DNA of 33,540 bases from Rhizopus sp. PT2906 (Eukaryota; Mucoromycota; Mucoromycetes; Mucorales; Rhizopodaceae), in the NCBI GenBank assembly GCA_025529335.1, contig JAMYHX010000471.1, positions 1 through 33,540 of the forward strand, read 5' to 3'. Position numbers and translations under genes: made by a program. The notes below the pieces were generated by a model, which worked only from the letters and a program-made list of their open reading frames with translations, made no database searches and was not told the origin of the DNA. Position 1 is the stretch's first letter. Every line of letters begins with the position of its first letter. Shown here one piece after another: positions 9,321 to 20,763 of the stretch.

Positions 9321-9419
9321 AACTCTTCCTTACTCTATTCATAAATTATTTGAAAGAGACTCATTCCATCTACTTGTATTTTCTAATTATCCGAGTTATA
9401 AAACACTTATTTATCGCGC

Positions 9420-9997
9420 ATCCTACTCAATATCTATGACATTATGGAACTACAATGACCATGCTCGTCACAAAATCGAAATCATTACAAACTCATTCCT
9501 TCTACAGATCAACTCTTCCTGACTGAGACGTGACTTTGGCTGCCGTTGAAGTTTCTCACCAATTGGAAAAAGTATCATACATATGCAGTACCAGTCGATA
9601 ACACCTTTCGTGGTGAAATGGGCATCAGTCTCTTGGTCCACCCAGATTGTCCTTATGAAGTCACTCATTTTCCTTCCACCTCTCCTTATGTCCTCACCTG
9701 TCCAGTCTCCAACATGTTGATTCACTGTATCTACCTGCCCCCAGCACTCTCAGTCGATGAAGCTATTGCAGTACTTGACAATTTACTCATACAAACTCAT
9801 TCATCTCAGCACAACACCCAGCATAGCACCCTTTTCATGCGTACTTCTTACACCTTTTTTTCAGCTACATACTGTTTTTTATTCTATTATCCTGTTAAAT
9901 CTGTAATAATCACTCCAAGGCGAGGAGCTATGCCCACACTGGCGACGTCTCCATGCCTTTTAATAAAGAAAGTATTTTATCTCGGACATAACGACAC
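9420..9997 (+). mobile_element. LINE C: endonuclease fragment joined to LINE tail
   Basis: The plus strand from about 9430 to 9830 encodes a decayed copy of the N-terminal APE endonuclease of LINE B: 'LTET-LW', 'KFLTNWKKYHTYAVPVDN', 'FRGEMGISLLVHPDCP', 'HFPSTSPYVL', and so on. It parallels LINE B 2260-2615. At about 9825-9850 it changes directly into the LINE tail sequence. All of the remaining endonuclease, the RT and the C-terminal region are missing, so this is an internally deleted copy. Upstream of 9420 no further LINE sequence was recognised. Confidence 0.75.
9852..9997 (+). repeat. LINE 3'-terminal tail, copy 3
   Basis: This is the closest match to copy 1: 'TTTCAGCTACATACTG', 'CACTCCAAGGCGAGG', 'ATGCCCACACTGGCGACG', 'TTTTAATAAAGAAAG' and 'TTTATCTCGGACATAACGA'. 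AATAAA is at 9962-9967. Homology ends around 9992-9997. Confidence 0.75.
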
Positions 9998-11945
9998 ATT
10001 GTTACCCTCTTGCTGATAATTACTCATTTGTCCATAGGATGTGGCGTAGTTTCACAGTTATTCCTCAATTCTCTCATAACAAAAAACTTTTGTTGCTATG
10101 GCAAGATATTTTTAGCAGATTTTATTTATCTAAAGTACAAGAAAGTAATGAATAATGATTCTTGAAAAAGATGTGCTTTATTCAAGAAAACAACTACTTT
10201 TTTACTTTTATAGTAGGTAATCCTTTGTTTGCTAGGAAAAAAAAATGAGAGCTGAGTATGGAGAGGTGATTTGTTAATAAGGCTTTAATGTTTGTTGAAA
10301 CTATTACATAAAAAGGACAGAAAGTCGATGACAACCAGTTTATATCCTTTATTGAGAATAGATAGGGAATATGTTGTCAGAGAAGAGATGTGTATTAAAA
10401 TAGGGGGCGATTAGTAGTCATTGATTCATTCATAATTTAAATTGTGGCATAAAGAAGATATTGTAATGAATCAAGGATCTTCATTCTATTACAGTGCACA
10501 AAAAGTGGTTTCTGGTTGATCAATCAATAGCAATAATAATAATGATAATAATAATCGTGTGAAGACGATACTTAAGTGTAAGGTTTGAGTAGTGAATTGA
10601 GGAAGTTATTAAATAAATTGCAATTTGATCACTAATGCTCGTTTACATATCCAAGTGGTACTCTCAGTGCATTAACTTTCTTTTAGATAAGCACCATTTC
10701 AGCAAGACTATTAGGGATCCAGAGGAGTTTAGATTATGCTGAGTGTAATAATTACACTCTTCTTTTCCTTGACAGCGAAAGAATTACGCTTCCAGGTCCA
10801 GAACAAGATTTTAGGATAACGTTTATGAGTTCATTAAGCAGATCAAAAGGCTGACCTTTACAACAGTCAAATCATAAGTTTTAAACTTGAAATTTGCAAT
10901 TGAGTCAATTAATTTGGAAAAAATTAACTTTAAACGTAACAGAACTGCGATTATTACTTCGCCAGGAAGCAAAAAGCAATTCAGATCAATTGGATTGAAT
11001 AAACAAATCAAAAGATAGTCAGCTGGAGATCGTGCTTGATATTTCTTTTTTGTTATTTGTCGCGCAAGATCGCTTATCTTGAGATTAATCTTGCTAATCA
11101 TGGTCCATACAGCTTGAAGGAATTAAATGCGTAAGGCATTGAAACTCCAATCATTTTGAAGAGCTTTGATATTTGTTAAACATCCTAGTACCGAGTAACA
11201 ATTGACTATGCGCAGACTGTTGGCATAACCATAAGAGGTAGGAAAGTTGATGAGAGTGGATTGTACAAATTTCACCTTTTAATAGAAATGAGCATACGAC
11301 TACTTTTTGATAACCTTGTACATGCAAAAAATAGTACGTGGGATATTTCAACTTCTGCCTCTCGTTTTGTAATCGACTTGAAACACTTTATGGACCATAC
11401 AAAAACGATAAAGAAGACTGAAGAAACTTCCTCTTCGGTCTCTCTCAGTATAACTGAGCCCTCTTTACTTTTCCTTCATTCTTTGATTACAATAACAGAA
11501 ACGAGAAAATAAAAGCTTCTGTAATATATGAAGGTAAACTCTTTATATTAAGCAATTATATCGTAAAATTCGAATGTAAATGAAGGCATTTATGCAGATA
11601 ATGACACTATTTTCTCCTGCGGGATAATAGTACACAGGAATGTATCTATTTTCATTTTAAAACAGCAAACTTCTACTCACGATAAATTGAGTAGCGCTTG
11701 TTCTGAACAGCGCTAAATGTGCGACTTACAAGAGAATGCATAGCAAAAACATAACTTGGCGATTTTGTTACATCAGTCTATAAAGATATTTACTTTTTCT
11801 TTATTTTAAAATGATGTGAAAGAAAGACGACGGCCATCCGCTTTCAAAGGCAAAAACGAAATAAAGGGAACGGTATGTAGGCTATAAAGTTGATCTGGCA
11901 TATTAAGGGTCAATTTATCCGTCGATCGCAGGTTCCCTTCTTTGT
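9998..11945. other. Gene-poor AT-rich region
   Basis: No recognisable gene. Several short frames exist, the longest being 92 codons on the minus strand (11101-10823) and 83 codons on the plus strand (11261-11512, or 75 from the ATG at 11288). I could not match either to a family, and neither has clear splice partners. The composition is AT-rich and there are no obvious TE motifs. Probably old decayed insertions and intergenic sequence. Confidence 0.5.
10531..10556. repeat. AAT-type trinucleotide microsatellite
   Basis: An interrupted (AAT)n run, seen as CAATAATAATAATGATAATA and continuing a few bases. It lies in noncoding sequence. Confidence 0.8.
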
Positions 11946-12099
11946 TTGCACAAACGCAAACAAGTTTATTCAAAAATACATCTTTTGAAGCAAGTAGTGA
12001 TGACTTTCAAGAAACGCTATTACTTAGAAAAGGTAACATCTATTAGCTCTATTTGTTTTATAACTGAATGTTGCAATAGACAAGAAAACCCGTGCTACT

Positions 12100-12420
12100 T
12101 TGAAAGCTTCTATAGAAGATATATCTAGCCCTGGTCCTTCGAATATTGCCATCAGTGAAAAGACATCTATGCCTGCAGTCAACAACGAAACGAGTGTTCA
12201 ATTTGCATTATATGCTCCTACTCTTTTCACTAGCTGTACTTCTGCTTCCATAAAGATATCTAAAAAATATATGAGCAAGGTTGTTAAGAATGAAGCATTT
12301 AAAAAGGAGAAAGAAAAGAACATGACAATGAAAGCCCTCCCCCTTCAAAAGACTAACGGTGCTCCTGAATTCAATGCATTGTCTATAGCAGTATATTCCT
12401 TAACATCTCGACAAATATAA
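12100..12420 (+). pseudogene. Frame ending in the conserved Fanzor-tail peptide
   Basis: A 106-codon frame (ATG 12100, TAA 12418-12420). Its last 32 codons lie in the 120-bp segment repeated after the Fanzor remnant, and the peptide 'TNGAPEFNALSIAVYSLT' differs from the other copy mostly by synonymous changes. The first 70 codons (Ser/Thr/Pro-rich, then Lys-rich) resemble nothing I recognise and show none of the RuvC or zinc-ribbon motifs. It is probably a truncated fragment of the same element family joined to unrelated sequence. It is not supported as a functional gene. Confidence 0.4.
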
Positions 12421-12438
12421 AACGATAATATGTTGTTT
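12319..12438 (+). repeat. 120-bp Fanzor 3'-end repeat, copy 2
   Basis: Gap-free match to 6328-6447 with 16 mismatches in 120 by eye. Similarity stops sharply on the left at the 'AACATGACAATGAAAGCCC' start; upstream sequence here is unrelated to the RuvC/zinc-ribbon region of the other copy. Confidence 0.85.
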
Positions 12439-15400
12439 CTATTTCATTAATCTTCCAGTTAATTGGATATTACATAATAATCTTCCTTCAAACACCCTTC
12501 ATTAAAGGAATAACTAAATAGAAGAGCGGGCTTTCTTTTTGATCACAAAATTAAAGCTACTGCTGTATAAAATATCATAGTATAAAGTTGAGGGTACTAA
12601 AGGTTCATGCTACCAACAGAAAAGGAAACATATTTGATGAAGTATAACTTTATTTCAGCAATTAGCGTAAGAGGGAGGGAGTAACGAAATGAGTCATTTA
12701 AACTCTTTCTGATAGCTTTAGTGTAATTCACCTTTGCATCTAGTTTAAGATTCGATGTATATACTTTTTATTACTATGATTGGAGCATATGAGCTTTGTC
12801 AAAATGTTTGAACTTTCAATTTAATAAAAGTATATGTCTCTCAGTGATCGAGGCTAAAATATTATTAGGGAATAAAGGCTAATATTTAAGGAAGATTAAA
12901 CAATAGAACGCGTGAGTGCTTGATCGTCCGATCTAATGAGCATCTAATAAAGCTTAATTAATGAATTATATGGAGACATCATGAAGTATGTTTCAATTTG
13001 CAGCAATCAATGATAAAGTAAAACGCAACATATCTTTATATTGAGCAAAGGTACATCCTAGCCATAAACTCATGATCGAAAAGGAATGTTAGTTCAAACG
13101 AGTGTCTATACGAGATATAGATTGCCCTCTTTGTTGTTTATGTGATTTAGAGTGCTTCATATATTAGATTAAATTAAGTTTTTGATGTTTATCCCATTGC
13201 TATTGTTATTTATGGGAGCGTATTTTCTTGTTGCCTCCTATCAAAGGAAAGATAAGCATGAACAAGGAAGAGCAGTGGCAGCCTTAATAAAGGAGTTGTA
13301 AATAAACTATGGACCTATTCCGTTTTTACTCTTAACCTTACGCCGTAAAAAGGGAAAGAACATCTCGAAAGGGTGGCTACAGATATAGGTTTTATCATTT
13401 GTATTACTAAAGGTAAAGCATGGCTTCGTATATTTATTGTCATATCCTCGTTAACATTCATCTCTCGTCGCCTGTTCATTTTGATTGATTGCATTCCGAT
13501 TTAGGTAATTGGTCTGAAGTGGGGATATACACATTCTAGAAGAGAGACATTATCCCGTGATAACCTCAATCTGCATAAAAGTCTACCTTCTAGTGATTTC
13601 TATCCAACTAAAGAAGTTATGCGTTGAAAGGTATTGCGTTAATTGAATCTAAGAGTCGAAAAGCATTCGGAATGCTTAAAAAGTTTAATAACAAGTTGCA
13701 ACTCAAACTGCTTAAAGGAACATGTGAACAAGTTTGTGTTACTGTGCCATGTTGTGCATGTGTACAAGATTCCACGTTTAAAAGATGAAAAGGATTAAAA
13801 CATTTATAAAAGGAGTTCTTGGGTACGCTCAAATGGTAATAGCAAAGGATGAGAAGGGGGTAATATATATATGAATTTCTTTAATAATTCATCAGCTTCC
13901 TGCTCCACCATAACTAATAAATTTTATGTGATGCACATGGGGTTATCCATTAAGAAGCCTTATCTAACGTTTTTGAACCAAACAGCTATTAACATTCCAT
14001 CGGAATACGATAGACTTTTCTTGAGTAACCTTTCAAAAAAAAGTGGTGGCAGATTAATCAAAGAACAGCGGAACGGAGTCGCATATCTGTGATTAATGCC
14101 GTTCAATTTACGGATGTAATCCTATACATATAATATAGAGCCTTTGGTTAGTTAGCAGAGTGATTCTATAAAACAAAATCTAATGATTTGGATGAGTGGC
14201 GATAGAGTGCCCCTTTGAGCACTAGAGCAGTGTAATATTAAGTTAGCCATAGAGTCGGAGGAACGATGTAGCCATTTCAAGGAGACTTTTGGCCATGAAA
14301 AATATTGTAGTATGCTGTAATTGGTCTATTCCATACAAGAAGGAGTAAAATGATCGACCATCGGTAGGTCCATAAGGCTGCAATATTGGAAGAATTTTAA
14401 AAAAGGAGCGGCAAGGGATCTGTCATGTTAGAACGTCGATGCATATTCGAGTAGCTAAACGCATAATGCTTAGATAGACATTATCATTTTAGGTCTTCAG
14501 TAAAGGGATGCAGACGTCGTTGCATAGACAGAATATACTCTCCACAAGTGGCACATTGAAACACTTTGCTTGGGTGATAATTATGAGTAGATAGGAATGA
14601 TCGAGGAGAGATATACACTTTATACCGCAAACTTCACATGATACAAAGCTCTTGACTTTATACATTTGAACTTGACTGCTTGTGTGTACGTTTGTTCTAC
14701 TGTGTAAAGCCAAAGGCGAGGTTATTCTATACACTACGTAGCCTTGTCTATTCAGTCTCAGCTGACAGACGATGTCAGACGGTCCAAGTTTAATGTTTTT
14801 ATAAATGATAGCTATTTTCTATTGGTTTTAATGTTTTTTACAATTACTTAATAAAGTATCAAAACTTTATATATATGGCTAAACCTTTTAAAGCTGAATA
14901 GCTTAATGAGACACATGTTGAACATTTCAACATTGACATGTGCAGCGGTTAAAAAGCTTGAGCCTAATCGTCATTGAGATAAGTAAGATAACAAGAAGAA
15001 GCCAAAAGGTATTATGCAATCATTCAAAAACAATGGGCAAAGTAAAGGATGAACCGCTTGTGCACATAATCTAGAATATTTATAATAGACATGGTTTCTA
15101 TAAAGTCAAGGATTGGTGCAGAAAAAATTGTAATTCAACTGTAACTTGTGAAAAGTTGCTGTACGAAAGGATATTCGGTATCAAAAAAAAAGCTTAAACA
15201 AAATTTTTGACATGTAGGTTTACTAGAAAAGAGATAATATTCAATCCATCTTACCTTCTTTCGTAGTTGCCATGGCATCATGAGAAAAAAAAATGACTTC
15301 CATGGTTACATTGAAATGACAGATGCTTTTAATAAAAAAGAAGCAATTCCAATTTTGGAAACTTGCTGCACTTCTTGAAAATGCTACACCTTTGGCTGAG

Positions 15401-15962
15401 AAGCAAAAAAAAAAGTACAACAAGGCGGAAAGAGAGAGAATAAGCGAAGGGGAAATAGAGATGGATAAAGGGTCGATTCTGTATGTAAAGACTAGTTTAG
15501 GTTGGGGTGCCAAACTGTCCAAAAAAAACAACAACGCGTGTAAAGTCTGGTGACAGTCTATGGATCTTCTCGTGACAATATGCATAATGGCTCATTTTGT
15601 ATGAAGATAAAAAAGAACTAACCTCATTCAATCTATGCATGCTTCTTCTTTGCCATTTATTTTATTGTAATACAGACAGTAAGCCCACTGAATGTCGTAC
15701 ACGGTCCAAATTTCCTTAAAAAGTTTCTTTTTGAGTTTTCCCCTTTCCTCTTTTAAAACTCATCATGTAGAAGATACACAAAAAGACAGGTGGGTTCATA
15801 AACATATTTATATTGGAAAAAGGGCCCATTTTTTTCTTTTTTTTTTTTCTTTTTTTTCTTTTCTATTCATTTTTGCAGGCAAGTTGCTATCGTTGAGTCT
15901 GTTGTCAGGGTATTAAACTCTATTTTATTTCAGGGCAAAAAAAAAATAAAAATAAAAATCAG
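12439..15962. other. Gene-poor AT-rich region upstream of the Rrm4-like gene
   Basis: No recognisable gene in 3.5 kb. Short frames at 13617-13832 (-), 13871-14092 (+), 14489-14734 (-) and 15323-15553 (+) lack family matches. On the minus strand at 15274-15245 an ATG followed by 'MATTKE' and a GTAAG-type donor looks like a first exon, but no continuing exon could be found. The last 270 bases before 15963 are T/C-rich and then A-rich and may be the promoter and leader of the next gene. Confidence 0.5.
14912..14942. repeat. Nested short palindrome
   Basis: An inner hairpin ATGTTGAA-cat-TTCAACAT (14915-14933, perfect 8-bp arms) sits inside an outer pair CACATGT (14912-14918) / ACATGTG (14936-14942). 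The two pairings overlap. It could be a binding site, a cruciform or chance. Confidence 0.6.
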
Positions 15963-18573
15963 ATGACCACCATAGTCAAGCCTACGATTAAATTACCACC
16001 TCGTAATAATAATAATAAAGCATTGAATAATACCATTCGAGCATCATCACAACATCAACAGCAACAACAAGATATGTCGCTTAAGGAAATATTTTTTGAA
16101 GACATTGAAAACAAAGTTTCAGATATCGAAATTCAAAATTTACTGCAAGAGTTTAAACCCGTTCAGTAAGCAACCTCTCTTTTTCTTTTATTATATGCAA
16201 AATCATGTATTCATTTTTTATATAGGATCAAGAGAGAACGAGGCGGCGGATATTTAAGCTTCCAGGATTCCAAAATTGGTAAGTGACAAGGGTAGTCGTT
16301 TTGTGTATGTATTTTTTATCAACATATCCATAGCCGAAAAAGTCTACGCATTCTATAATGGTTACATCTTTCCGTCGAGTAACGTCATATTCAATCTCTC
16401 TTTAAGTGGTTTACAACCAGAGGGTCCTATTCTCGAAATAAGAAATCTATCGCTTCATATCGATCATCATCAACTTTATGATCTCTGCCGCCCTTATGGC
16501 TTACTCAGTATTTGTAAAGTGATAACAGAAGATAACGCTCAGAAAAAGAGAGCTCTGGTACAGTACTTTACAAAACAGGATTCAGATATAGCACAGAATA
16601 CTCTGGTAACAAAAGCTAAAAGAATTTTTTTTTTCAAAGAGATGTAACCCTTACCTTTTCATGTTATAGAATAATAAAATGATCGAAGGAAGTTCCATGT
16701 AAGTTTCTTTTCATAAAATTAACAAAAGAAAGCAAGAGAAAGAAAAAAAAAGATAGACAAACAGAACAAACAAACAAAGTTCCTCAGATATGCAGCAAAG
16801 CACAAAAAAAAGATATATAAATAACATACAAAAAAAAACTTTTTCAAATCCATTCTCTTTGCTTTCTTTTTCTTAATACACATATTCCATATACTTATAC
16901 CTATATTTTATTACTATAGTCAAGTAGCAGTGTTGATGGCAAGTCATATGTCAAATTCTCGGTATTCTATTGTAAGTATGTCTTAAAGCTTATCTCTATC
17001 AGACACTGATGACACAACAGCAACAACAACAACCACAGCAAATCGTTGAAAAAACCCAAAATGGACATACCGGGGGAGGATTTGTGGATCTTATGAACCT
17101 TTACGTTAAAAATCTTGATCCTACTATTAATAACAATGACCTATTCAATCTATTCCGTCAATTTGGGCGTATTGTCTCAGCTCGCGTGATGACCAATCCC
17201 ACAACTGGACAGTCCAAAGGGTACGGTTTTGTCAGTTACGGAAAGCCAGAAGAAGCCGCCTTGGCTTTGAACGAAATGGATGGCATGCTGGTGCGTTCTA
17301 AACAAATCATCGTTGCTTATCATGAACCAAAGAAGCCCCGGCAGGAAAAGTCATCTTCCACCACCACCTCATCTTTTCATTCTCCTCCTTCCACAGCTCC
17401 CCCCATGGAGTATGTCAACGCTCCTTATTTTGAGACAAGGTATCCACACGAAGGTAACCTTGGGTTTGAGAATTTGTATGTATGTGTGTATATTGATAGG
17501 CGCAGCCGTAGGTCCCGTTCACGGTTTAGGAATAGAAAATATGGATCAAATCACGTTGAAGGAACTATCCGTTGGTACCACAATACCCATGCAGCGAAAG
17601 GTATCATTCCCTTTTTTTTTTTAGCCCGACATGGAAAGATTGTACTGATTTTTTTTTTGTATAGATTTCTTTGGCTGACATCGGGTACCATCCGCCTAAC
17701 CGTACATCACCACAGTTTCAAACTTCTCGACCTTCACTGGCCTCACTTGCCTCTGGTGCAAGTATTCATCCGGTACCACATCATCTTGAACATGTGCCTG
17801 AAGAAAGAACGCTTCGACGTAAAAAGTCACTTGAGTCTGTCAGCTCGGTCATGACGGAATCAAGCGCGCAAGTACAAAGAGTCAAAATGACAGAGGCTGT
17901 GAAACGTTGCGGGTCGTTTGGATCGGAACTTGATGATATAGTTGACATGCTTCTAACACTCAAGCGAAAGGAACGATCTATATGTTTATTTAATCCAGAT
18001 TTCCTAAAGGAAAAAATTAACGCTGCTATTGAGGCGTTAGAGATCTTTGATGATGAACAGGAAGAGCCTGAAGTTGTTGTTCGGTAAGTGTACACAAATG
18101 CATATATGACAGGTTATTTATATTTGCGCGCATATATGCTAGAAAACCTTCCCTTCCTAAAAAAGTCACAATATCCCCATCATGTCTTAGAGACCATGCG
18201 ATCATACCTCCTCCTCGTACATCCAAAGCTATACCCATTGTTGCACCTCCCTCGCCTGAAGAAACAGCAAAAATGACAGAAATCAAAAATCTTTTAAACT
18301 CATTTGAAGGAAAGCCCATCCATGAAAGAAAGCAGTTACTAGGTGACCAATTATTCCCCTTAGTGAAGGTATGCATAATGCGACAACAGTAACCAAGTTG
18401 GCTGACTTGATTATCTTTAGGCTACTGGAGTTAAGCATGCACCTAAAATTACCATTCGATTACTCGATACAATCGAGCTTGAAGAGTTGGCCAAAATCAT
18501 GTTTAATAAGGACCTGCTAAAAGCTCAGGTCGATAAAGCTGCCGCTGCTAACGCTGCCGGTAGTCATTCATAG
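15963..18573 (+). CDS. Rrm4-like RNA-binding protein (three RRMs + C-terminal MLLE)
   Basis: Model: exons 15963-16165, 16226-16278, 16334-16605, 16670-16698, 16920-16971, 17003-17453, 17500-17600, 17665-18083, 18191-18368 and 18421-18573; 636 aa, all GT-AG. A poly-Asn/Gln N-terminus is followed by a divergent RRM1 (about 41-110; RNP1-like 'KRERGGGYLSF') and RRM2 (118-190). A Gln-rich linker leads to a canonical RRM3 (235-310; RNP2 'LYVKNL', RNP1 'KGYGFVSY'). A helical segment 'DIVDMLLTLKRKERSI' precedes a C-terminal MLLE/PABC domain ('KQLLGDQLFPLVKATG', 'ITIRLLDTIELEELAKIM'). MLLE domains bind PAM2 peptides. Three RRMs plus C-terminal MLLE is the architecture of Ustilago Rrm4, which carries mRNAs on endosomes; canonical PABP has four RRMs. 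The 221-nt intron at 16699-16919 is long for this locus. AATAAA lies at 18738. Confidence 0.85.
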
Positions 18574-18914
18574 AACACACTTTTATATTATTATTATCAT
18601 TATGAATATCAGTAATTGCTTCATCTCATTTCTCTACTATCTTTTTAATTAAACCTGTTGTCCTGGTAATATATAAACATGTACTTGTCTTGGCGTGGTA
18701 AATCACATAAATACACGAGTGTGTATTCTAGACTGCAAATAAAGGGAGCGAATTAATGGTAAGCTATTGGAACATACTCAGTGACAGTCTTTATGAAAAA
18801 TGGTTCGTGCTTTTGCCGTGAAAAGTTCAATATCTGCATTTCAGGGCAAAAGCTCCGGCTCTCTAAAAGTATAAACATTACACGATATGATGGGCATTAT
18901 TACCAACAACCCTT
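18574..18914. other. Intergenic between convergent RRM and lipase genes
   Basis: AT-rich 3' flanks of two converging genes. A candidate plus-strand poly(A) signal AATAAA lies at 18738-18743. On the minus strand AATAAA at 18919-18914 overlaps the lipase stop codon. No other feature seen. Confidence 0.6.
18738..18743 (+). terminator. Candidate poly(A) signal of the Rrm4-like gene
   Basis: AATAAA, 165 nt after the stop codon and the first consensus hexamer downstream. It is inferred to be the 3'-end processing signal; cleavage site unknown. Confidence 0.45.
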
Positions 18915-20763
18915 TTATTGTGTCAGTTTTCTTTCATTTGTCTCATTTTCTTTTTGCATAATTTCTGTAAATTCTTGACGATTATAAAAGATACGAGCGC
19001 GTTCCAATCCTTTAAAGTAGTGAATGGGTATATGATCACGAATAAAGAATGGGTAAAAGGATTCGACAAGGGAAATAGGATCGACGCCCAACCGATTAAG
19101 CGCGTTTTTTGCCCAGGTAGAGTATCCATAATCCTGTGTTTTGGTATACTTGTTGGTAGATCTCAAAAAGTCCTTTTTGGCTTTTCCATAAGACCAAATG
19201 CCTTTCCAGGAACCGGGGACAATCGAAACCTTCATGTTGGACTGATAGCTTGATGGATAGGCCTTTAAAGGTCGTGGGTTCAGAATGGGATGGGTAATTT
19301 CAACAGCGTGGCCGATATGAGAGTAATTGAAGAAATCGGTTGTAGGCGCGTAGTGGCCAATGGTCATGTTGTTATAGCCAGGAGGAATACGACAGATGAT
19401 GTCGCATCGGTTGATAATTCGCCAGAGGGTAGACGTACGTTTGAGTGGTGCATTGGAGTAGGATGCAAACATGGATGCAAAGTCACTATCGCCTACAGCA
19501 GGTGTGCCAAGTACATAACAGTCTCGGAGACAGCAATAGGGTTCGATGTCTTCAGGACACTTGAGCCAACGAGCAAACAAAAGAGAACCCATTGCGGCAC
19601 CCAACGAGTGGCCTGTGACCCAGAGTTGAACAGGATCGTTCGTGCCAAGGATGGAACGGATCCGTTTAGCGCGTTCTACTACAGCGGTTTGGATTGCAAA
19701 GTATGGGTCCTTGCCATCTTCATCATCAGAGTGGGCGGGAAACAAGCTGTCGTAAAAGCCTTCATGTGCCGAGCCAAAGAGGTAAGCGCGTGCATCTGTG
19801 CGCTGTAAAGTGGCGTCCACCAAAAACTCACTGTAGTTCGTGGGCGTTGTGCCCTTGAAGGACACAATGATTACTGGATATTCATTGGACCAGTACAGCC
19901 CACAGAACGGGCCTCCGAGTGACTTTAGTTCGGTTACGCCTGCAAATTGCAAGCCGTAGTGATGTGCGATATGTCGAATGGGTGCCTCGGATTCCCAGAC
20001 AAGTTTCTTTATGGATGATTCAACTTGGTCCTTCTGTCCCGCTTTTGCCTTCAGGTCGACTACAGAGCTGTAGGCCTCTGTTACTTTATCGTCGTCACGT
20101 TCATATACAAGAGAAGCAAGAACAGTCATTGTCTGGGCGATACTTATGTCAAATACACGGTGTCTGTGGTCTGTGCCTTCTGCTGGTGGCGAGCTAAGTG
20201 AAGGTATTGTTGCTCTTACAAGACTGCTCGTCTGTTGAGAGAGTAGGAGCTCAGGTGCGCCTAAACAAAAGAAATGGGAGGTAATCAGTAAGAAATATTG
20301 TTGTCAACAACGGTTCTCGCAAACCCCAGTTAATCATTCCAAATCCTAATAAAAGTGAATAAGTTATCATCCCCCTTTTAGTAGTCTACTTACCGCTTCC
20401 ATAATCCCGACTGACTAATTTCACAAGGTGGCTTCCGCCTAGCCCGTCCATGAATAGTTTGAGTCCCAATTCAAAGGCCAAAAGAATGCTACTGATGATA
20501 GGATATGATATCAAAAATGCCAAAGAGCTTAAGGGAGAGGTAACGATGGCAAGCCAGTTAAAGTAAAAGGAGAGAAAGAGATTTTTGTAGACGCCTATTA
20601 CGTATCGCCAGTAACCGCTAGGGCGATACTTGGGTTTAGATCGTACATGGTAGATAAAATAAATCAACCACTCTGTCAAATTGCTTGGACTTGATGGAGT
20701 GAAGATATCCGCTGGTTGTGCGGACATGATCTCTTCAGCATGCTCTTCTTCTGGTTGTGTCAT
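18915..20763 (-). CDS. Class 3 (Rhizomucor-type) lipase with N-terminal membrane region
   Basis: Model: exons 20763-20394 and 20260-18915, one 133-nt GT-AG intron; 571 aa. Likely a triacylglycerol or phospholipid esterase. The nucleophile elbow is 'VTGHSLGAAMG' with Ser at about residue 342. The probable catalytic Asp is in 'NRCDIICRIPP' (about 410) and His in 'YSHIGHAVEI' (about 438), matching the order of the class 3 alpha/beta-hydrolase family. The oxyanion-side strand is 'VIIVSFKGTTPTNYSEFLVD'. There is no cleavable signal peptide. An acidic N-terminus is followed by a hydrophobic stretch at about 61-104 that could form one or two membrane segments, unlike the small secreted lipases of this order. 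The C-terminal 120 residues are an extension beyond the catalytic core. It is divergently transcribed from the unknown gene at 21345. Confidence 0.85.

Noticed and set aside
10823..11101. 92-codon minus-strand frame in the gene-poor region
   Set aside because: No domain, no splice partners, hydrophobic low-complexity character; not enough to call a gene.
15245..15274. Minus-strand ATG plus GTAAG donor resembling a first exon (MATTKE)
   Set aside because: No downstream exon with an open frame could be found, so it is not called.
15323..15553. 77-codon Lys/Glu-rich plus-strand frame
   Set aside because: Codons reflect A-rich DNA; no continuation, family match or regulatory context.
19290..19808. 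172-codon plus-strand frame within the lipase gene
   Set aside because: Antisense shadow of the lipase exon with no family match.
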